Positions 8,762 through 19,061 of a stretch of 51,518 nt of DNA are shown piece after piece. Location: NCBI GenBank assembly GCA_025923195.1, contig JAICGJ010000016.1:1-51518 (forward strand). The letters run 5' to 3'. Made by a program: the position numbers and the translations under genes. The DNA comes from Chryseolinea sp. GTDB taxonomy: Bacteria > Bacteroidota > Bacteroidia > Cytophagales > Cyclobacteriaceae. Position 1 is the first letter of the stretch, and every line of letters starts with the position of its first letter. The notes under the pieces were generated by a model. The model ran no database searches and was not told where the DNA came from. It saw only the letters and a program-made list of their open reading frames with translations.

Positions 8762-10591
8762 TTACGCCCAATCCACTTTTAAAATTTCTTTGCACCAGGG
8801 AAGCTTAACAATCGCAATGCTGTACGGCAAATGATCCAGCAGCATATCATAGCTTTTCTGCTCCACAATGAGCCTCCATGCTTCTTCCTCTTTTCGAAGT
8901 TTTCCATTGCGCTGAAAAAAGGAGGCGCGCAGTCCTTCAAGCGACGTATTCTTCAGGATCGGCCAATTTGCAATTAAGCCCCGAAGCATATTATCGCATT
9001 CCCTTTTTTCCTTTTTCCGCAGCTTCAAGTCTTTCACCAGCGGCATTTGAAGCGGCCAGCCCGCCAGAAATTTCTGGAAAATTAATTCATGTTCTTCGCA
9101 TTTGCCGTGACCTGCAGCAGCATAACCTAAAATGTGTACTGCCCGTTCGCGTGCCTCCTCATTGCGAAAATCGCCGCCTACCAGATACCCAAGTCTGTCA
9201 AAGAATGACTTAAGGTATGGCCAACACAGCACAACGCCAGCATTCAGCACATAGTATTCAGTTAGTGCCTCACGTCGACCTGGAGATTTTTCCCTTTGCT
9301 GGCGGGCAATGTTGGTCGGAGAGACAACTTTGTTTTCGGATTTAACTGATGCCTGTCTTTTCCCAGCCTCTGTCGCAGTTCTTTCCACATCCGGACCCGC
9401 CGACAAAGTTGTTAGCACTCTACCCACCTCGTTAGGCGTTGTATGCTGCTCATTCGATGCAAAGTCAGAGTGACTGACTGACTGATCTTGAATTTGATGC
9501 TGATCGCTGACAGATTCTGTCGGATCTTTGCTCGGTAGTTTCTCACTTGTCAGCGATTCCTTATCACTTTTGGTTTTGCGAAGTTCTTCGTCTCGATCGC
9601 CTTTCTGAATGGCGCGCTTTGCACGTATGCTACTCAGCAAGATCCGGTCGTAACTTGGATGTGACTTAACAAATTTGATAACTTGATCGTATAGGGGGCC
9701 AGATACGGCTTGCTGCTCAAAAGCTAACAGGCTGTACAGGATGGACTCGTCGCCAACGTCTTTACCACCACCAACCCCGATCTTAGATCTGAGGCCTTGC
9801 TCAATTCTCGTGATCGTAGCATGAATAATGTCCGTCAGCAGACTGTCAGCTTCATCAGATTCCGAGGCAACGATCCAGTCCAATGTTTTTTCGGAGATAA
9901 TTTTGCGAATGATACTCTTTGACGGAGCATCAATGGATGCCGTTTGAATTCTCTCGCTCATAAATTTTCTGAAAAGTTCAACAATGTCGAACTCTTTTGC
10001 CAGCGACTTGCGAAATGCTTGCTCTGCGAAAGGCCTCGAAAACTGGTAAAACAACCGCTTCCTTGTAAGTGGTTGTTTTACTCGACTCTGAAAATCCGGC
10101 AGCTGTGTTATGGTGTCAATTCCAATTTCTTTCAAGATCGCCTCCTCAAGGTTTTCTATCCCGTTAAAATTGCTGTTCCATGCCAGAATACCGTAATCAA
10201 GAAAAGTGTAGAAAACTTCGAGAAGTTGTTCTTGGCTCCCCTTCATAGCAACTCTATCACGTATCCCAACTTTGCCGTCCCCTTGATCAAAGCTTTTTAA
10301 GTTATTTTCCGATTTGTCATTCGTTAGAATATCGGTAAGTTTCGCCTCCAACCGTTTGTAAAGAATTTCCTTAATGTCACGAGGGTTTACTTTTCCCAAA
10401 TCAATTTCCAGTGAACCAATTGAATAGAACCGATCTGAGGGAATATGTTTATTGAATAGCTGATTGAGCAGTGGAAGAACTTCTGAATAATAAAATGAGG
10501 AGGCATTTCTATTCCATGTGCTGGCTTTTTCTTCCGTTGGAAAATTGAAGATTAGCTTCTGCTTTTGTATGAAGTGTGTCTGATCTTCCAT
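8762..10591 (-). CDS. Contractile injection system tape-measure-family protein (Afp14-like position)
   Basis: The 609-aa protein has the N-terminal signature of the CIS tape-measure family: a beta strand, a region around LLNQLFNKH, then SLEIDLGKV near residues 61-69. Its C-terminal block (~445-560) has LNAGVVLCWPYL, RAVHILGY and FLAGWPL, matching the conserved NAG..L..PYL...RAv.lL pattern of this family. Residues ~340-440 are a polar, low-complexity linker rich in S, K, E and Q. The family is thought to set particle length or to act in baseplate-tube assembly. It lies four bases after the Afp12-like gene, inside the eCIS operon. Confidence 0.85.
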   Translation of the reverse strand: MEDQTHFIQKQKLIFNFPTEEKASTWNRNASSFYYSEVLPLLNQLFNKHIPSDRFYSIGSLEIDLGKVNPRDIKEILYKRLEAKLTDILTNDKSENNLKSFDQGDGKVGIRDRVAMKGSQEQLLEVFYTFLDYGILAWNSNFNGIENLEEAILKEIGIDTITQLPDFQSRVKQPLTRKRLFYQFSRPFAEQAFRKSLAKEFDIVELFRKFMSERIQTASIDAPSKSIIRKIISEKTLDWIVASESDEADSLLTDIIHATITRIEQGLRSKIGVGGGKDVGDESILYSLLAFEQQAVSGPLYDQVIKFVKSHPSYDRILLSSIRAKRAIQKGDRDEELRKTKSDKESLTSEKLPSKDPTESVSDQHQIQDQSVSHSDFASNEQHTTPNEVGRVLTTLSAGPDVERTATEAGKRQASVKSENKVVSPTNIARQQREKSPGRREALTEYYVLNAGVVLCWPYLKSFFDRLGYLVGGDFRNEEARERAVHILGYAAAGHGKCEEHELIFQKFLAGWPLQMPLVKDLKLRKKEKRECDNMLRGLIANWPILKNTSLEGLRASFFQRNGKLRKEEEAWRLIVEQKSYDMLLDHLPYSIAIVKLPWCKEILKVDWA

Positions 10592-10595
10592 GATC

Positions 10596-12980
10596 TCATG
10601 CGTTGAGTTGAAGCAAGGCTTCTAGCCAATCCTCGTAACAGCTTTCAAATTCACTCATGTTTTTCTTGTTTAACCAATGAAAGTACGGCAGGATATGAGC
10701 GGGCATCTCGTCTCTGATCAGGTTTTCAATCCTGCTTTTTTGACTTCGCCATGTTGTATACCAACTGGGGAATACAATGGTAAGCTGATATGAGTAGGAG
10801 GGATGCTGCCTATACTCCTTTGACATATTTATAATATAGTCGTACAATAAGTCAGCCGAGCTGTTAAATTTTTTGTTGAGGATATTGCTGTCGTCCTTTT
10901 TTATCAGCAGTATATGTTCAACCAAATAGAATCCGGATGGCTCCCTGCCCTTTGCTTTCGAGAGTTGAATGTGTTGCCTGAATTCTTGTTTTAATCCTAA
11001 CAAACCATATATCCTTTTTTGAAACCCTGATAATAGCTGACCGTTCCAAACGTCCTCCTGCGGTCTTATAAGAAGGCCCAATCCTCTTTCGCGTGTTATT
11101 GTCGGGATGTCCTTTAATAAGGATATTTTAGCATCCAACCCGCTTGTAAGTTCGTCAACGTCATTTTCCTCAGGATTTACGGACGTATAGGTCATAGCAA
11201 AACGGGCTAACAGGTGATCGAGTATTTTATGTTTACGCATTAATTGCATCCTTACATCTGTGGAAGAAGATACCATATCATGCCACACTTTCTCGTCGAT
11301 CAATTTCAAGCGATTAATTTCAGGTAAATATTTTTTTAGTCTTGTAAGTTCATCTTCAGCAGATTCCGCTTTTTGCTGTAAGCTCAGTAGGTCATTGAAA
11401 TGATAAAGTCTATCCAGGTAATCAACCATTATCCGTTCAAAAAAAAGCAGATAGGTTTTAAACTGAATTGTCCTGGCTGTTAATGGGTCAGGTTCTCTAT
11501 CGAACAATAATTTTTCATTAAGCCTGTAATTCTCAGGAAAGTCTTTTTGAATTGAATGGTATTGCTGTAACGATTCAAAGAATGCCCTGTCCAACATTTG
11601 ACCTTTTTTCTGAACCGAAGGGGCCTCTTCTGGCGTTTCCCTTGGCGAATGACGATAGGCTGAACTCTCTTTGGCTGCAACTTCTCCAGGCTTTTCCTGA
11701 ACATTAGATCTTATAAACGTAATGTTGGATTTTTCACGGCTTATTTTGGGCGCATAGTAAGAAAATCGTTGCAGTGAAATGCATTCAAAAGACGTTTCGT
11801 CCTTTAGCGAGATCGTGGGAACACCATCAATAAATAGATTCAGACTAAGTATGCGCGCTGCCTCAACTCCTTCAATCCTCACCATTTCTTCAATTAGGTT
11901 GGATCCATAGAGGATACTCCTTTTGTCGGCCAGCGGTCGTTTTGACTGGTAAACCAGCCCAAGAAGAAACGTATCCAGATAATCATAGATTTTGTTGATC
12001 ATGGCAGAGGCATGTGGAGCGTAATCGTTTAGTATGACCTCGGCGTCTATTTTAATGTCCTGTTCATTAACGACCCGCAGCAAAATGAAATCTTCGCAGA
12101 GATTTCGACATGGAAGGAGCGTTTGTTTGATATCACGGAGAATACTTGTTTTATAACTTTCCTTTCTTAACGTATAAGCTATAGCATTTAAGAATTCGGA
12201 ACTTTCCAGCTTTGCTATTATTGCATCTTTATACAGCTCAATTGATTCATTTCTTCTTCTGACTTTCTGTTCCTTGCTTAGGGTGACGCGAGCCTTCGCT
12301 GTCAGGAACTCCGTTTGCGTCCGATTCTCATAAATTACTTCCAGGAGAAGGGAGATCTGGCAATTGTAGTTTTCGAAAACAAAAAAATTGTCGCTGGCCT
12401 GTTGATCCCACTTACAGTCAACAATTTTCTTGATGCCATTCCAGCCCAATCTTTTGTTTTCATGATCGAAAAAAATGACTTCTAAGGTCGTGTTGACGGA
12501 TTCCAACTGAATATGAATTACGTCATTGTTAAGGTTGCCAAACTGGGCGTCCTGCTTGAGCAAAACTGCTATTTCATATCCACCTTCAACCACGCTGCCG
12601 GAACTGAAAATGGGATATTCCTCAAACCACGCCAGTAGTACTTGCGGATGGTTTTTTTCTGTAAAATCCTCGAAGTCCCATTTTGTTATGGGGAGATTGC
12701 CGATTACATCCTCAGGCTTAAAAAAGTATTTTTCTATGAAGTCAGTTTCAGTCAGATCTTCATTTTTCAAAGCCTCTTGAAGGAGTTCTGTGCGATAGCC
12801 CAAATCAGTCAGCCCATAGCACAGAACTTCCAGCGTTGTGACTCCGGGATCATGAATATTAAAATCCGTCCATTGGTCGCCGCTTAACGTCTGGATCAGT
12901 TCAATGCCCTCATCTCTCAATCGGTTAAAATCGAGGGCGGTACTGGAAGTTTTTTTTGAGATCCCTTTTGACGAAATCAT
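10596..12980 (-). CDS. eCIS baseplate wedge protein, Afp12/Pvc12-like
   Basis: A 794-aa protein starting at the ATG at 12980, four bases after the previous stop and preceded by GAGG. The N-terminus contains WTDFNIHDPGVTTLEVLCYG followed by LTDLGYRTE, the strongly conserved motif of Afp12-type baseplate proteins in Bacteroidota eCIS. The rest is long, polar and without membrane segments. With the J-type protein it should form the baseplate wedges. An in-frame TTG at 12995 would overlap the upstream gene and is less likely. Confidence 0.85.
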   Translation of the reverse strand: MISSKGISKKTSSTALDFNRLRDEGIELIQTLSGDQWTDFNIHDPGVTTLEVLCYGLTDLGYRTELLQEALKNEDLTETDFIEKYFFKPEDVIGNLPITKWDFEDFTEKNHPQVLLAWFEEYPIFSSGSVVEGGYEIAVLLKQDAQFGNLNNDVIHIQLESVNTTLEVIFFDHENKRLGWNGIKKIVDCKWDQQASDNFFVFENYNCQISLLLEVIYENRTQTEFLTAKARVTLSKEQKVRRRNESIELYKDAIIAKLESSEFLNAIAYTLRKESYKTSILRDIKQTLLPCRNLCEDFILLRVVNEQDIKIDAEVILNDYAPHASAMINKIYDYLDTFLLGLVYQSKRPLADKRSILYGSNLIEEMVRIEGVEAARILSLNLFIDGVPTISLKDETSFECISLQRFSYYAPKISREKSNITFIRSNVQEKPGEVAAKESSAYRHSPRETPEEAPSVQKKGQMLDRAFFESLQQYHSIQKDFPENYRLNEKLLFDREPDPLTARTIQFKTYLLFFERIMVDYLDRLYHFNDLLSLQQKAESAEDELTRLKKYLPEINRLKLIDEKVWHDMVSSSTDVRMQLMRKHKILDHLLARFAMTYTSVNPEENDVDELTSGLDAKISLLKDIPTITRERGLGLLIRPQEDVWNGQLLSGFQKRIYGLLGLKQEFRQHIQLSKAKGREPSGFYLVEHILLIKKDDSNILNKKFNSSADLLYDYIINMSKEYRQHPSYSYQLTIVFPSWYTTWRSQKSRIENLIRDEMPAHILPYFHWLNKKNMSEFESCYEDWLEALLQLNA

Positions 12981-12984
12981 GATA

Positions 12985-13629
12985 TTATCCCTCAACTGTA
13001 AAACTGCAACTCACGCTTCCAAAAGTATGAAGCAACATGTTCTGGCTTTCAGTCCCAATATCCAATTGATCGGAAACGGCAATGTCAGATTTTATATCAT
13101 ATGCTAGCGCTATATCAATGCTAATGCCTAGCCACTGGGTGGTTTTCTTTTGTACAGCTATTTCAAAGGGCGTCTTGTCGATTTTGATTCCTGATGTCAA
13201 GGTATGTATCTCCTGTCCACCGTTATATATTCTAATACTGTCAATATTTATCGATTGTCTGATGGCTACTTCTTTTCTCCCATCTCTCACTTTGTAGTTG
13301 GCGTCCTTTGGCAGCGAGATGTCCATAGTAATGATTTCTAAAGTATAGTCTGGGCCTACGTTGCAGGGTAGGGCATAATGATACACCCGGCGATGGATCA
13401 AATTGATGCGATCAAAATAGGGAATAAGGTATGTCTTACCAGCCTCTCTTTTAATGCTTGTGATCGTTTTAGCATCCTCCCAATCTCCCATTACCTGATA
13501 GCCTGAAACTGCTGAACTGAAAACGTCGTTGTAACAATTGTCTATGAGTTCATGAAACTGTTTTTGGGTTGGCCTGCTTCCACTTCTGAAGTATTGCTTT
13601 AATATATTCTTGTCCGTTCTGTTTGACAT
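12985..13629 (-). CDS. Unrecognised eCIS protein between the two baseplate wedge genes; possible fibre or adaptor
   Basis: A 214-aa protein. Its N-terminus has the pattern LKQYFRSGSRPTQKQFHELI followed by DN, like the start of many Bacteroidota tail-fibre and tail-associated proteins (F..G..PT..QF..LIDS). The remainder is predicted beta-rich with no cysteines, signal peptide or membrane segment. It lies 15 bases after the J-type gene and four bases before the Afp12-like start, so it is co-expressed with the baseplate. A short receptor-binding fibre or baseplate adaptor is plausible. I do not recognise a named family for the C-terminal part. Confidence 0.8.
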   Translation of the reverse strand: MSNRTDKNILKQYFRSGSRPTQKQFHELIDNCYNDVFSSAVSGYQVMGDWEDAKTITSIKREAGKTYLIPYFDRINLIHRRVYHYALPCNVGPDYTLEIITMDISLPKDANYKVRDGRKEVAIRQSINIDSIRIYNGGQEIHTLTSGIKIDKTPFEIAVQKKTTQWLGISIDIALAYDIKSDIAVSDQLDIGTESQNMLLHTFGSVSCSFTVEG

Positions 13630-13644
13630 AACAAATATTTAAAC

Positions 13645-16626
13645 TTATTGCACTTCAAAATTTATGTCAACGATCATCTCTTCTATTCCCTGATTTGTTT
13701 GACATTTGGCCCCATCCGGACCAATTGCTTCTATATCATGTGTTTCGCTGGAGATCATTATTGTTTTCTCATTGAGTGTAATGAGTTGCCCTTCAGCTTC
13801 CTTGTCGTTCGTCAACACCTGTATGGTGGAAATAAAATTGACGTACGGCCGGGACTCAATAAATTCTATAATGGACGACTTATAAAGGCTGCTTCCCAGC
13901 TGTATATCGTCGGTTTTGCGAAATGCCCAAGGCGAGAGGAAGTATTGAAGATCAGTTTGCATTTTCTTAATGTAGTAACCTGCATCAACCTGACTTTTGA
14001 AATTGATCTTGGCTATAACTTTGATCTCCTCATAGTCAGGGTTCGAAATCTCAAATTTGACGTGCGGCGAAGTTAACTTTTGAATATGCTCGTGAATAGA
14101 TCTGAGCAGGCTGCTCGTCACGAAGGGCTTCAGCACTTTTGTTTTATTGTAAGGATTAATATATGGTATCACGATTACATGCACGCTTCCCGGCCGCACG
14201 TTACCGTTTGCGTCGGTGTGTTGAATACATTTTACCTTATAGATTTCCGGAAATTGATCCAGAATAATTCTCTCCAGATCCCAAGCAGAAATCCCTCTCA
14301 TTTTATGACGAAGCCTTTCGCTGACCCGCAAAAAATAGGCATCTTCTGTTTCGGTGGCCCTGCCTCCAAACGAAGAATAAGGTTGTTCAATTTTTTTGAT
14401 TTCCTTGATTTTCTTGAGGGGCGCGCTGATTGACAACGGTGGGAGTACTGTAATTTTCTCAAGCTCATCCGGGTTTTTCAACAGTAAAGTACACGACACT
14501 CCGTTTGTTCGAATGTTCATGATCTGGTCAAAACTTTCAGCACTGTCCTTCACGCCAACCATTATCCAAAAGTTGCCTGCCGGCATGCTGGAACTTCGGA
14601 AGGATAAATCATCGGGTAGATTGAGAACAAGTATACCGGTCTGTTTTAATCCCCGGGTTGTATCGGTAAGAATCTGATTGCCAGTTAGCGGTTTCCAACC
14701 CGAGTGACTCAAGTAAAAGTACCCCGGATTAGGTTTTTCGGCTAAGGTTACTTCCTTCACCTCAAAAAATAGCGACAATTGTTGAGGGGGAGAGAAATTC
14801 TGAAAGCCTATGTACAAGCTGCCGCCCTGGTAAAATTCATCTGAAATTAGGGGCAGGCTTTTCGCAGTTTTGTTCTCATCGTCAACCATTTCCAGCCCGA
14901 AGGGTTTGATATGAAAATATTGAAATGACACATTGTCACCTTGGCCAACGTTCATGGTTTCCGTTGAGGTATACGATGCCTCTATATATTCTACGACTGG
15001 CGTGTACGGCTCATTTGGAATCGGGGCGTCCCTATTCTGCAACTGGGTGATAATAGCCTTCGCATACACCGCTGGATAAAGCGTATGCCCAAACGCATTC
15101 GAAGGCGACGACAATGTCAGACGGATCAGACCATTTTCATTGTTAGGATCCTCATGTCTTGTAAGGGGGGTTCCTGCCAAGTGTAGAGTGATGCTTTCAT
15201 CAAAAAGCGAATATTCGCCTGATGGTTCACCAGGATTTGGAAGGTCGAGCCACTTTTTTTGAAAACGCACGTAGGCCCTTACTTTATAATCTTCTTTTTC
15301 TCTGACCAGACTATTTGTAGGACCAAGGTATCCCTCATAATATATTTTTAAATTTTCAGGTAATCCCTTCCAAGTCAGACGAAGGCCAATTTTTTGCAGT
15401 GGCTTCGTATACGTTTCTGGAATCCCCACAAAAAAGTTCGATCCGCGGACCGGAGTAAAACCTAGCGGATGAAAAGCTTTGTTCACGTCAAGTTCTCCAT
15501 AATCATTTTTTATTACGAGGGAGGTCGCACCTTCAACTTCCGTTGTTAATGTTATGTTGCTAAATCTTACCGATTGCAGAAACGCATAGTGGCTAAATGT
15601 ATAACCTGGCATGAACACCACCTTGAGCATTGGCCACTTGGAAGGATTCATGGAGTAACCGTGAATCGCTTTATCGTATGGGACGACTGGAGGGTCGATT
15701 TCTTCGAGTTCAACGACCAAGTTGATTTTTTTTCTATCGTGTGAAAAGTCCTTTACATTCTTGGTAAGCCATTGTTTTGCAGAAGTAATTTGCACTACCA
15801 AGTGATCCGAAGTAATAATGGCGTCAGGGACTTTTCTTTTATCGACGTCAAGCGTAAACGCAATTGTGATCCTTCTTTTGCCTTCTTTCAAAAGAAGCAT
15901 TGGCGACATGAACCCAAATCCTATTTCAGCGGATATTTTTGCCGTTTTCCTGACATCACCAAAAGGGAACCAGCCTTGTTCCTGCTCCAGTGCTTTCCCA
16001 TATCCGTCTGCGCTATTAACGACGGGGAAGGCATATATGGAGCTGTCTTCCTGAGAGGAATGATGCAAGGCTTTAAGTTGAGTTATCGTGGTGTGATTGA
16101 GTGATACTTGATGATCGGTCGTATAAATAATGTTTTCACCCTGTAGGTCTTTGCCCGCCAGGAGCTTTTCACCTTTGGGAAGCAGATATTGATCAATATT
16201 CCTGGCCAATTCCATGAAGACATACACTCTGTCGGGAATAGCTCTTTTCTTTTTTTCACCCAATACTTTATTAAAAAAGAAATCCAAGTGACATGACGTA
16301 AGTTCATTCAGTTTCTCTTGCGTATAGCCATATAACTTAATGAATGCGATCAACAACGCCAGGTGTGCGGGGCAATCTTGTCCGCCTGGTAACGATTCTG
16401 TCTGGTCCTTGGTTTGCGATAGAATTTTAAAATAGCGTTGTGCGTCTCTGAAAAAAGGACTCCAGTCCTGCTTACTTTCCTTTCCAGAACTTTCATAAAA
16501 TTTTATAGCCTTGGCCATGTGCTGAACTTCCTCATACAAGGAAGTCATAGATCTTTCATCAACCTTAAAATGTTGTGTGCTTAAGGCAGTGAGTCGTCTT
16601 TCCGCTTGACTGGTTCCCTTGCTCAT
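13645..16626 (-). CDS. Baseplate J-like protein, Afp11/Pvc11-like
   Basis: A 993-aa protein. Its C-terminal third resembles baseplate J/gp47: RVSERLRHKMRGISAWDLER near 780, a conserved VIVIPY strand, and an IHEHIQKLTSPHVKFEISNP segment followed by a ferredoxin-like alternation (~855-930). The N-terminal two-thirds is large and beta-rich, as in eCIS Afp11. It should form the wedge that triggers sheath contraction, together with Afp12 and gp25 homologues. The start ATG at 16626 is three bases after the gp25 stop. Confidence 0.88.
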   Translation of the reverse strand: MSKGTSQAERRLTALSTQHFKVDERSMTSLYEEVQHMAKAIKFYESSGKESKQDWSPFFRDAQRYFKILSQTKDQTESLPGGQDCPAHLALLIAFIKLYGYTQEKLNELTSCHLDFFFNKVLGEKKKRAIPDRVYVFMELARNIDQYLLPKGEKLLAGKDLQGENIIYTTDHQVSLNHTTITQLKALHHSSQEDSSIYAFPVVNSADGYGKALEQEQGWFPFGDVRKTAKISAEIGFGFMSPMLLLKEGKRRITIAFTLDVDKRKVPDAIITSDHLVVQITSAKQWLTKNVKDFSHDRKKINLVVELEEIDPPVVPYDKAIHGYSMNPSKWPMLKVVFMPGYTFSHYAFLQSVRFSNITLTTEVEGATSLVIKNDYGELDVNKAFHPLGFTPVRGSNFFVGIPETYTKPLQKIGLRLTWKGLPENLKIYYEGYLGPTNSLVREKEDYKVRAYVRFQKKWLDLPNPGEPSGEYSLFDESITLHLAGTPLTRHEDPNNENGLIRLTLSSPSNAFGHTLYPAVYAKAIITQLQNRDAPIPNEPYTPVVEYIEASYTSTETMNVGQGDNVSFQYFHIKPFGLEMVDDENKTAKSLPLISDEFYQGGSLYIGFQNFSPPQQLSLFFEVKEVTLAEKPNPGYFYLSHSGWKPLTGNQILTDTTRGLKQTGILVLNLPDDLSFRSSSMPAGNFWIMVGVKDSAESFDQIMNIRTNGVSCTLLLKNPDELEKITVLPPLSISAPLKKIKEIKKIEQPYSSFGGRATETEDAYFLRVSERLRHKMRGISAWDLERIILDQFPEIYKVKCIQHTDANGNVRPGSVHVIVIPYINPYNKTKVLKPFVTSSLLRSIHEHIQKLTSPHVKFEISNPDYEEIKVIAKINFKSQVDAGYYIKKMQTDLQYFLSPWAFRKTDDIQLGSSLYKSSIIEFIESRPYVNFISTIQVLTNDKEAEGQLITLNEKTIMISSETHDIEAIGPDGAKCQTNQGIEEMIVDINFEVQ

Positions 16627-16629
16627 TGT

Positions 16630-17052
16630 CTATGTGAAGAAAAAATCAGTAGCCTCACTGAGATAAAATGGATAGACCAGATTAGATCGTGTATTTGTAG
16701 CCCTGATCAAGTAGATAATATCAATCAAAATTCTTTCACGTTCTCCTGGTGAATCACTCGCTTGAATATCCAATAACTTGATCCTTGGCTCGTGATATAG
16801 AATTGCTGACTCTATTGAATCGCGCAAGAAGGTTATCGTGGATTTTTCTACTTTTTCAAAGACCATGGATTGGAGATTGCAGCCGTATTGTGGTTGCATC
16901 ACACGTTCTCCCAGCCTGGTAGATAAGAGTATGATCAACGATTGCCGGATATCTTCTTCCTCGCTTACCATCAGGGGAGTTTCGCTCTCTAGCGAAAAGC
17001 CAGGAGGGAAAGCCCAACCGCGGCCGAGAAAACTTTTGTCCTTCTTGCTCAT
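16630..17052 (-). CDS. gp25/GPW-like baseplate protein (Afp9-like)
   Basis: The 140-aa product matches the gp25-like lysozyme-fold family. It has GRGWAFPPGF near the start, EEDIRQSL, LLSTRLGERVMQPQYGC (the conserved GER.m.p.fG motif) and an amphipathic helix before YHEPRI. The family links baseplate wedge to sheath. One base separates it from the PAAR gene. Confidence 0.93.
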   Translation of the reverse strand: MSKKDKSFLGRGWAFPPGFSLESETPLMVSEEEDIRQSLIILLSTRLGERVMQPQYGCNLQSMVFEKVEKSTITFLRDSIESAILYHEPRIKLLDIQASDSPGERERILIDIIYLIRATNTRSNLVYPFYLSEATDFFFT

Positions 17053-17053
17053 G

Positions 17054-17332
17054 TTATCCTATTATTACGGTTGGACTACCTATCGCGGCCGTTGCTCCGC
17101 AAATACAAATGTCTCCGACCCTGACAGCAGGCCTCCCTCCGATTAAAACGGTCGCGCTTCCTGAGGGAAAAGGACTGACCGTAGGCTGATGCGAGACAGG
17201 AGGCAATACACAGGCATGCATGTCGGACATGACCGCGGCTGGCCTTCCGTCAATTAGCACATTGACAACACCCGGACCTATAATTGTGCCGCCGTGCGTC
17301 GTTATATCTCCAAATCGAGCTGCTGGTGGCAT
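17054..17332 (-). CDS. PAAR-domain spike tip protein (Afp10-like)
   Basis: A 92-aa protein with the PAAR repeat pattern: ARFGDITTHGG at the N-terminus, VLIDGRPAAVMSD, then a second copy VLIGGRPAVRVGDICICG, ending GSPTVIIG. His and Cys residues (HGG near 13, HACV near 39, CICG near 81) fit the metal site at the tip. It caps the VgrG-like spike and is just downstream of it (10-base gap). Confidence 0.95.
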   Translation of the reverse strand: MPPAARFGDITTHGGTIIGPGVVNVLIDGRPAAVMSDMHACVLPPVSHQPTVSPFPSGSATVLIGGRPAVRVGDICICGATAAIGSPTVIIG

Positions 17333-17342
17333 AGCGAGTTCT

Positions 17343-19061
17343 TTAATTAATTTGTACTAATGATCCTTTTAAAACTGCTATCGAACTTGTCTTTACCTCT
17401 GCTCCCGCATTCCCCTCTGCCGAAAATTTTCCGGAAGCTTTGGATTGAATATTTATTCCTTCGAGTTCAATATTTTGTTGCGCACTTAGCTTCAGGTTTT
17501 TCGAACTTTGGAGTGAGAGTCCCTGATCGCTCATTTCAATTTTGTTTTGATTGGAGTCTTCAATTGAAATTGCGTTAGTATCATCATCAAGTTTAATTTG
17601 ATGTCCGCCAGGAGTTGAGATCGTAATAATTTTTTTGTCGTCGTCCCAGATTATTTTTAGTCCATTTCTTGAAATAATTCCCTTTTGAAAATTGTCGTCC
17701 TTGAGCGACAAGGGTGAAGCCTTTGCACTGCTGTGCAAGACACCTAATACTACAGCTTTTCTGGGATCTTCATTCAAGAAGCCTATTACGACTTCATCAC
17801 CGATTTCAGGTGAGAAACAGATCCCATAATCGCTGCCTGCGTAAATTTTGGCTTGTTGTGCCCAAATCCCATCTTCTTCATTGCTCATGATGGGTATGCG
17901 AACTTTTATGCGATATTCACCTTCCGGATCGTCCTCCAACTGGGTGACTATTCCAATTTGCAGTCCGTTAATTGCGGGTAACATGCCCGCGGCAGGAGGC
18001 GCGTTAAAATTGGGTTGTTGAGAAAACCAAGTCGATGGAAGACCAAATTGAATCTGACTGGTCCAGTTGCCTTGGGTAACCTCATGTCGAACACCAGTCA
18101 CGTATGCCTTGCCGGAAAAGCGATCTCCGAAACCTGACAATTCAATGATTTTCCCTGGATAAATGGCAGCGTTGCCACGAATTCCCACATATCCCAAAAT
18201 TTTTGAAAGCTCGTTTTTTATTGATTTCGATTTAGCCCATTGTCCGAGTTCGTCCAACGACAGATTGCCAGTATGTTGCAGCATGTAAGGCTCATCGTTC
18301 AGCACAACAGCCAATTCACCTGAACCTATATTTCCTATTTGATTTTTAAAGTCCTGATTTCCCTGACTCAAGTAAAGATCCTGGTCCGCCGGGGACCATG
18401 ATTTGCTTTCTATTTTTGAAAATTGACTTTCGCTATCCAATAAGGCGTCAAAATTAATTACGTTGGAGCCATATTCACATCTCATAACTTCAATTCCGTC
18501 CATGGATGGTGTTGCTACTGTAAGCTTCTCGTTGTCGAACAAAATGAGACTTCCGTTGGCGTCGATTCTTGAAAGCATAAAATCCCAACTCGAACTTTCA
18601 TACTGAACAAGTTGCGTGTGCGTAAAATCAGTCAAGCCATTTAGGCTATGCTTGATATTGGCGCTATCCAGGATTTGGGTTATTGCTTCTTTATCATTTA
18701 CATTATAAAAAAAAAGATTCTTCTTTTTTGTAGTGAGTTTTACAGCCGGGTGTTTACAAAATACCTCGAGGTAAGAGGCATTAGATCGCCTGATCTTGAT
18801 GGATATCTTGACGATCACGCCCTTAAAAACATTTTCGACTTTTGATTCATAACCGAGGTCGATCTCCAGGTTTTTTCCAGGCTTGAAAAAGTCTTGATTG
18901 CTCATGGCAAAATCCTGCTTGCTAACATCCCCATCCAGCAACAAAATATTTGCGCGCGGGATTCGGTTAGCCTCATTGATGATCACGATGCTCTTTACTC
19001 TGGCGGCATCTGCTAGTTCTTTTCCATCCGAACGCAATATGTAGCTTACAACATTTTTCAT
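17343..19061 (-). CDS. VgrG-like spike protein (Afp8-like)
   Basis: The 572-aa product has a gp27-like N-terminal part (to ~360). A gp5-type OB-fold follows at about 370-450: GIVTQL, then RIKVRIP, IWAQQA, YGICFSPEIGDEVVIGFLN and VVLGVLHS. The last ~100 residues are a beta-helix needle of short repeats (LSLQSS, LKLSAQ, IELEG, IQSKAS). This is the trimeric spike that bears the PAAR tip. Its start overlaps the stop of the LysM gene by four bases (ATGA), consistent with translational coupling. Confidence 0.95.
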   Translation of the reverse strand: MKNVVSYILRSDGKELADAARVKSIVIINEANRIPRANILLLDGDVSKQDFAMSNQDFFKPGKNLEIDLGYESKVENVFKGVIVKISIKIRRSNASYLEVFCKHPAVKLTTKKKNLFFYNVNDKEAITQILDSANIKHSLNGLTDFTHTQLVQYESSSWDFMLSRIDANGSLILFDNEKLTVATPSMDGIEVMRCEYGSNVINFDALLDSESQFSKIESKSWSPADQDLYLSQGNQDFKNQIGNIGSGELAVVLNDEPYMLQHTGNLSLDELGQWAKSKSIKNELSKILGYVGIRGNAAIYPGKIIELSGFGDRFSGKAYVTGVRHEVTQGNWTSQIQFGLPSTWFSQQPNFNAPPAAGMLPAINGLQIGIVTQLEDDPEGEYRIKVRIPIMSNEEDGIWAQQAKIYAGSDYGICFSPEIGDEVVIGFLNEDPRKAVVLGVLHSSAKASPLSLKDDNFQKGIISRNGLKIIWDDDKKIITISTPGGHQIKLDDDTNAISIEDSNQNKIEMSDQGLSLQSSKNLKLSAQQNIELEGINIQSKASGKFSAEGNAGAEVKTSSIAVLKGSLVQIN

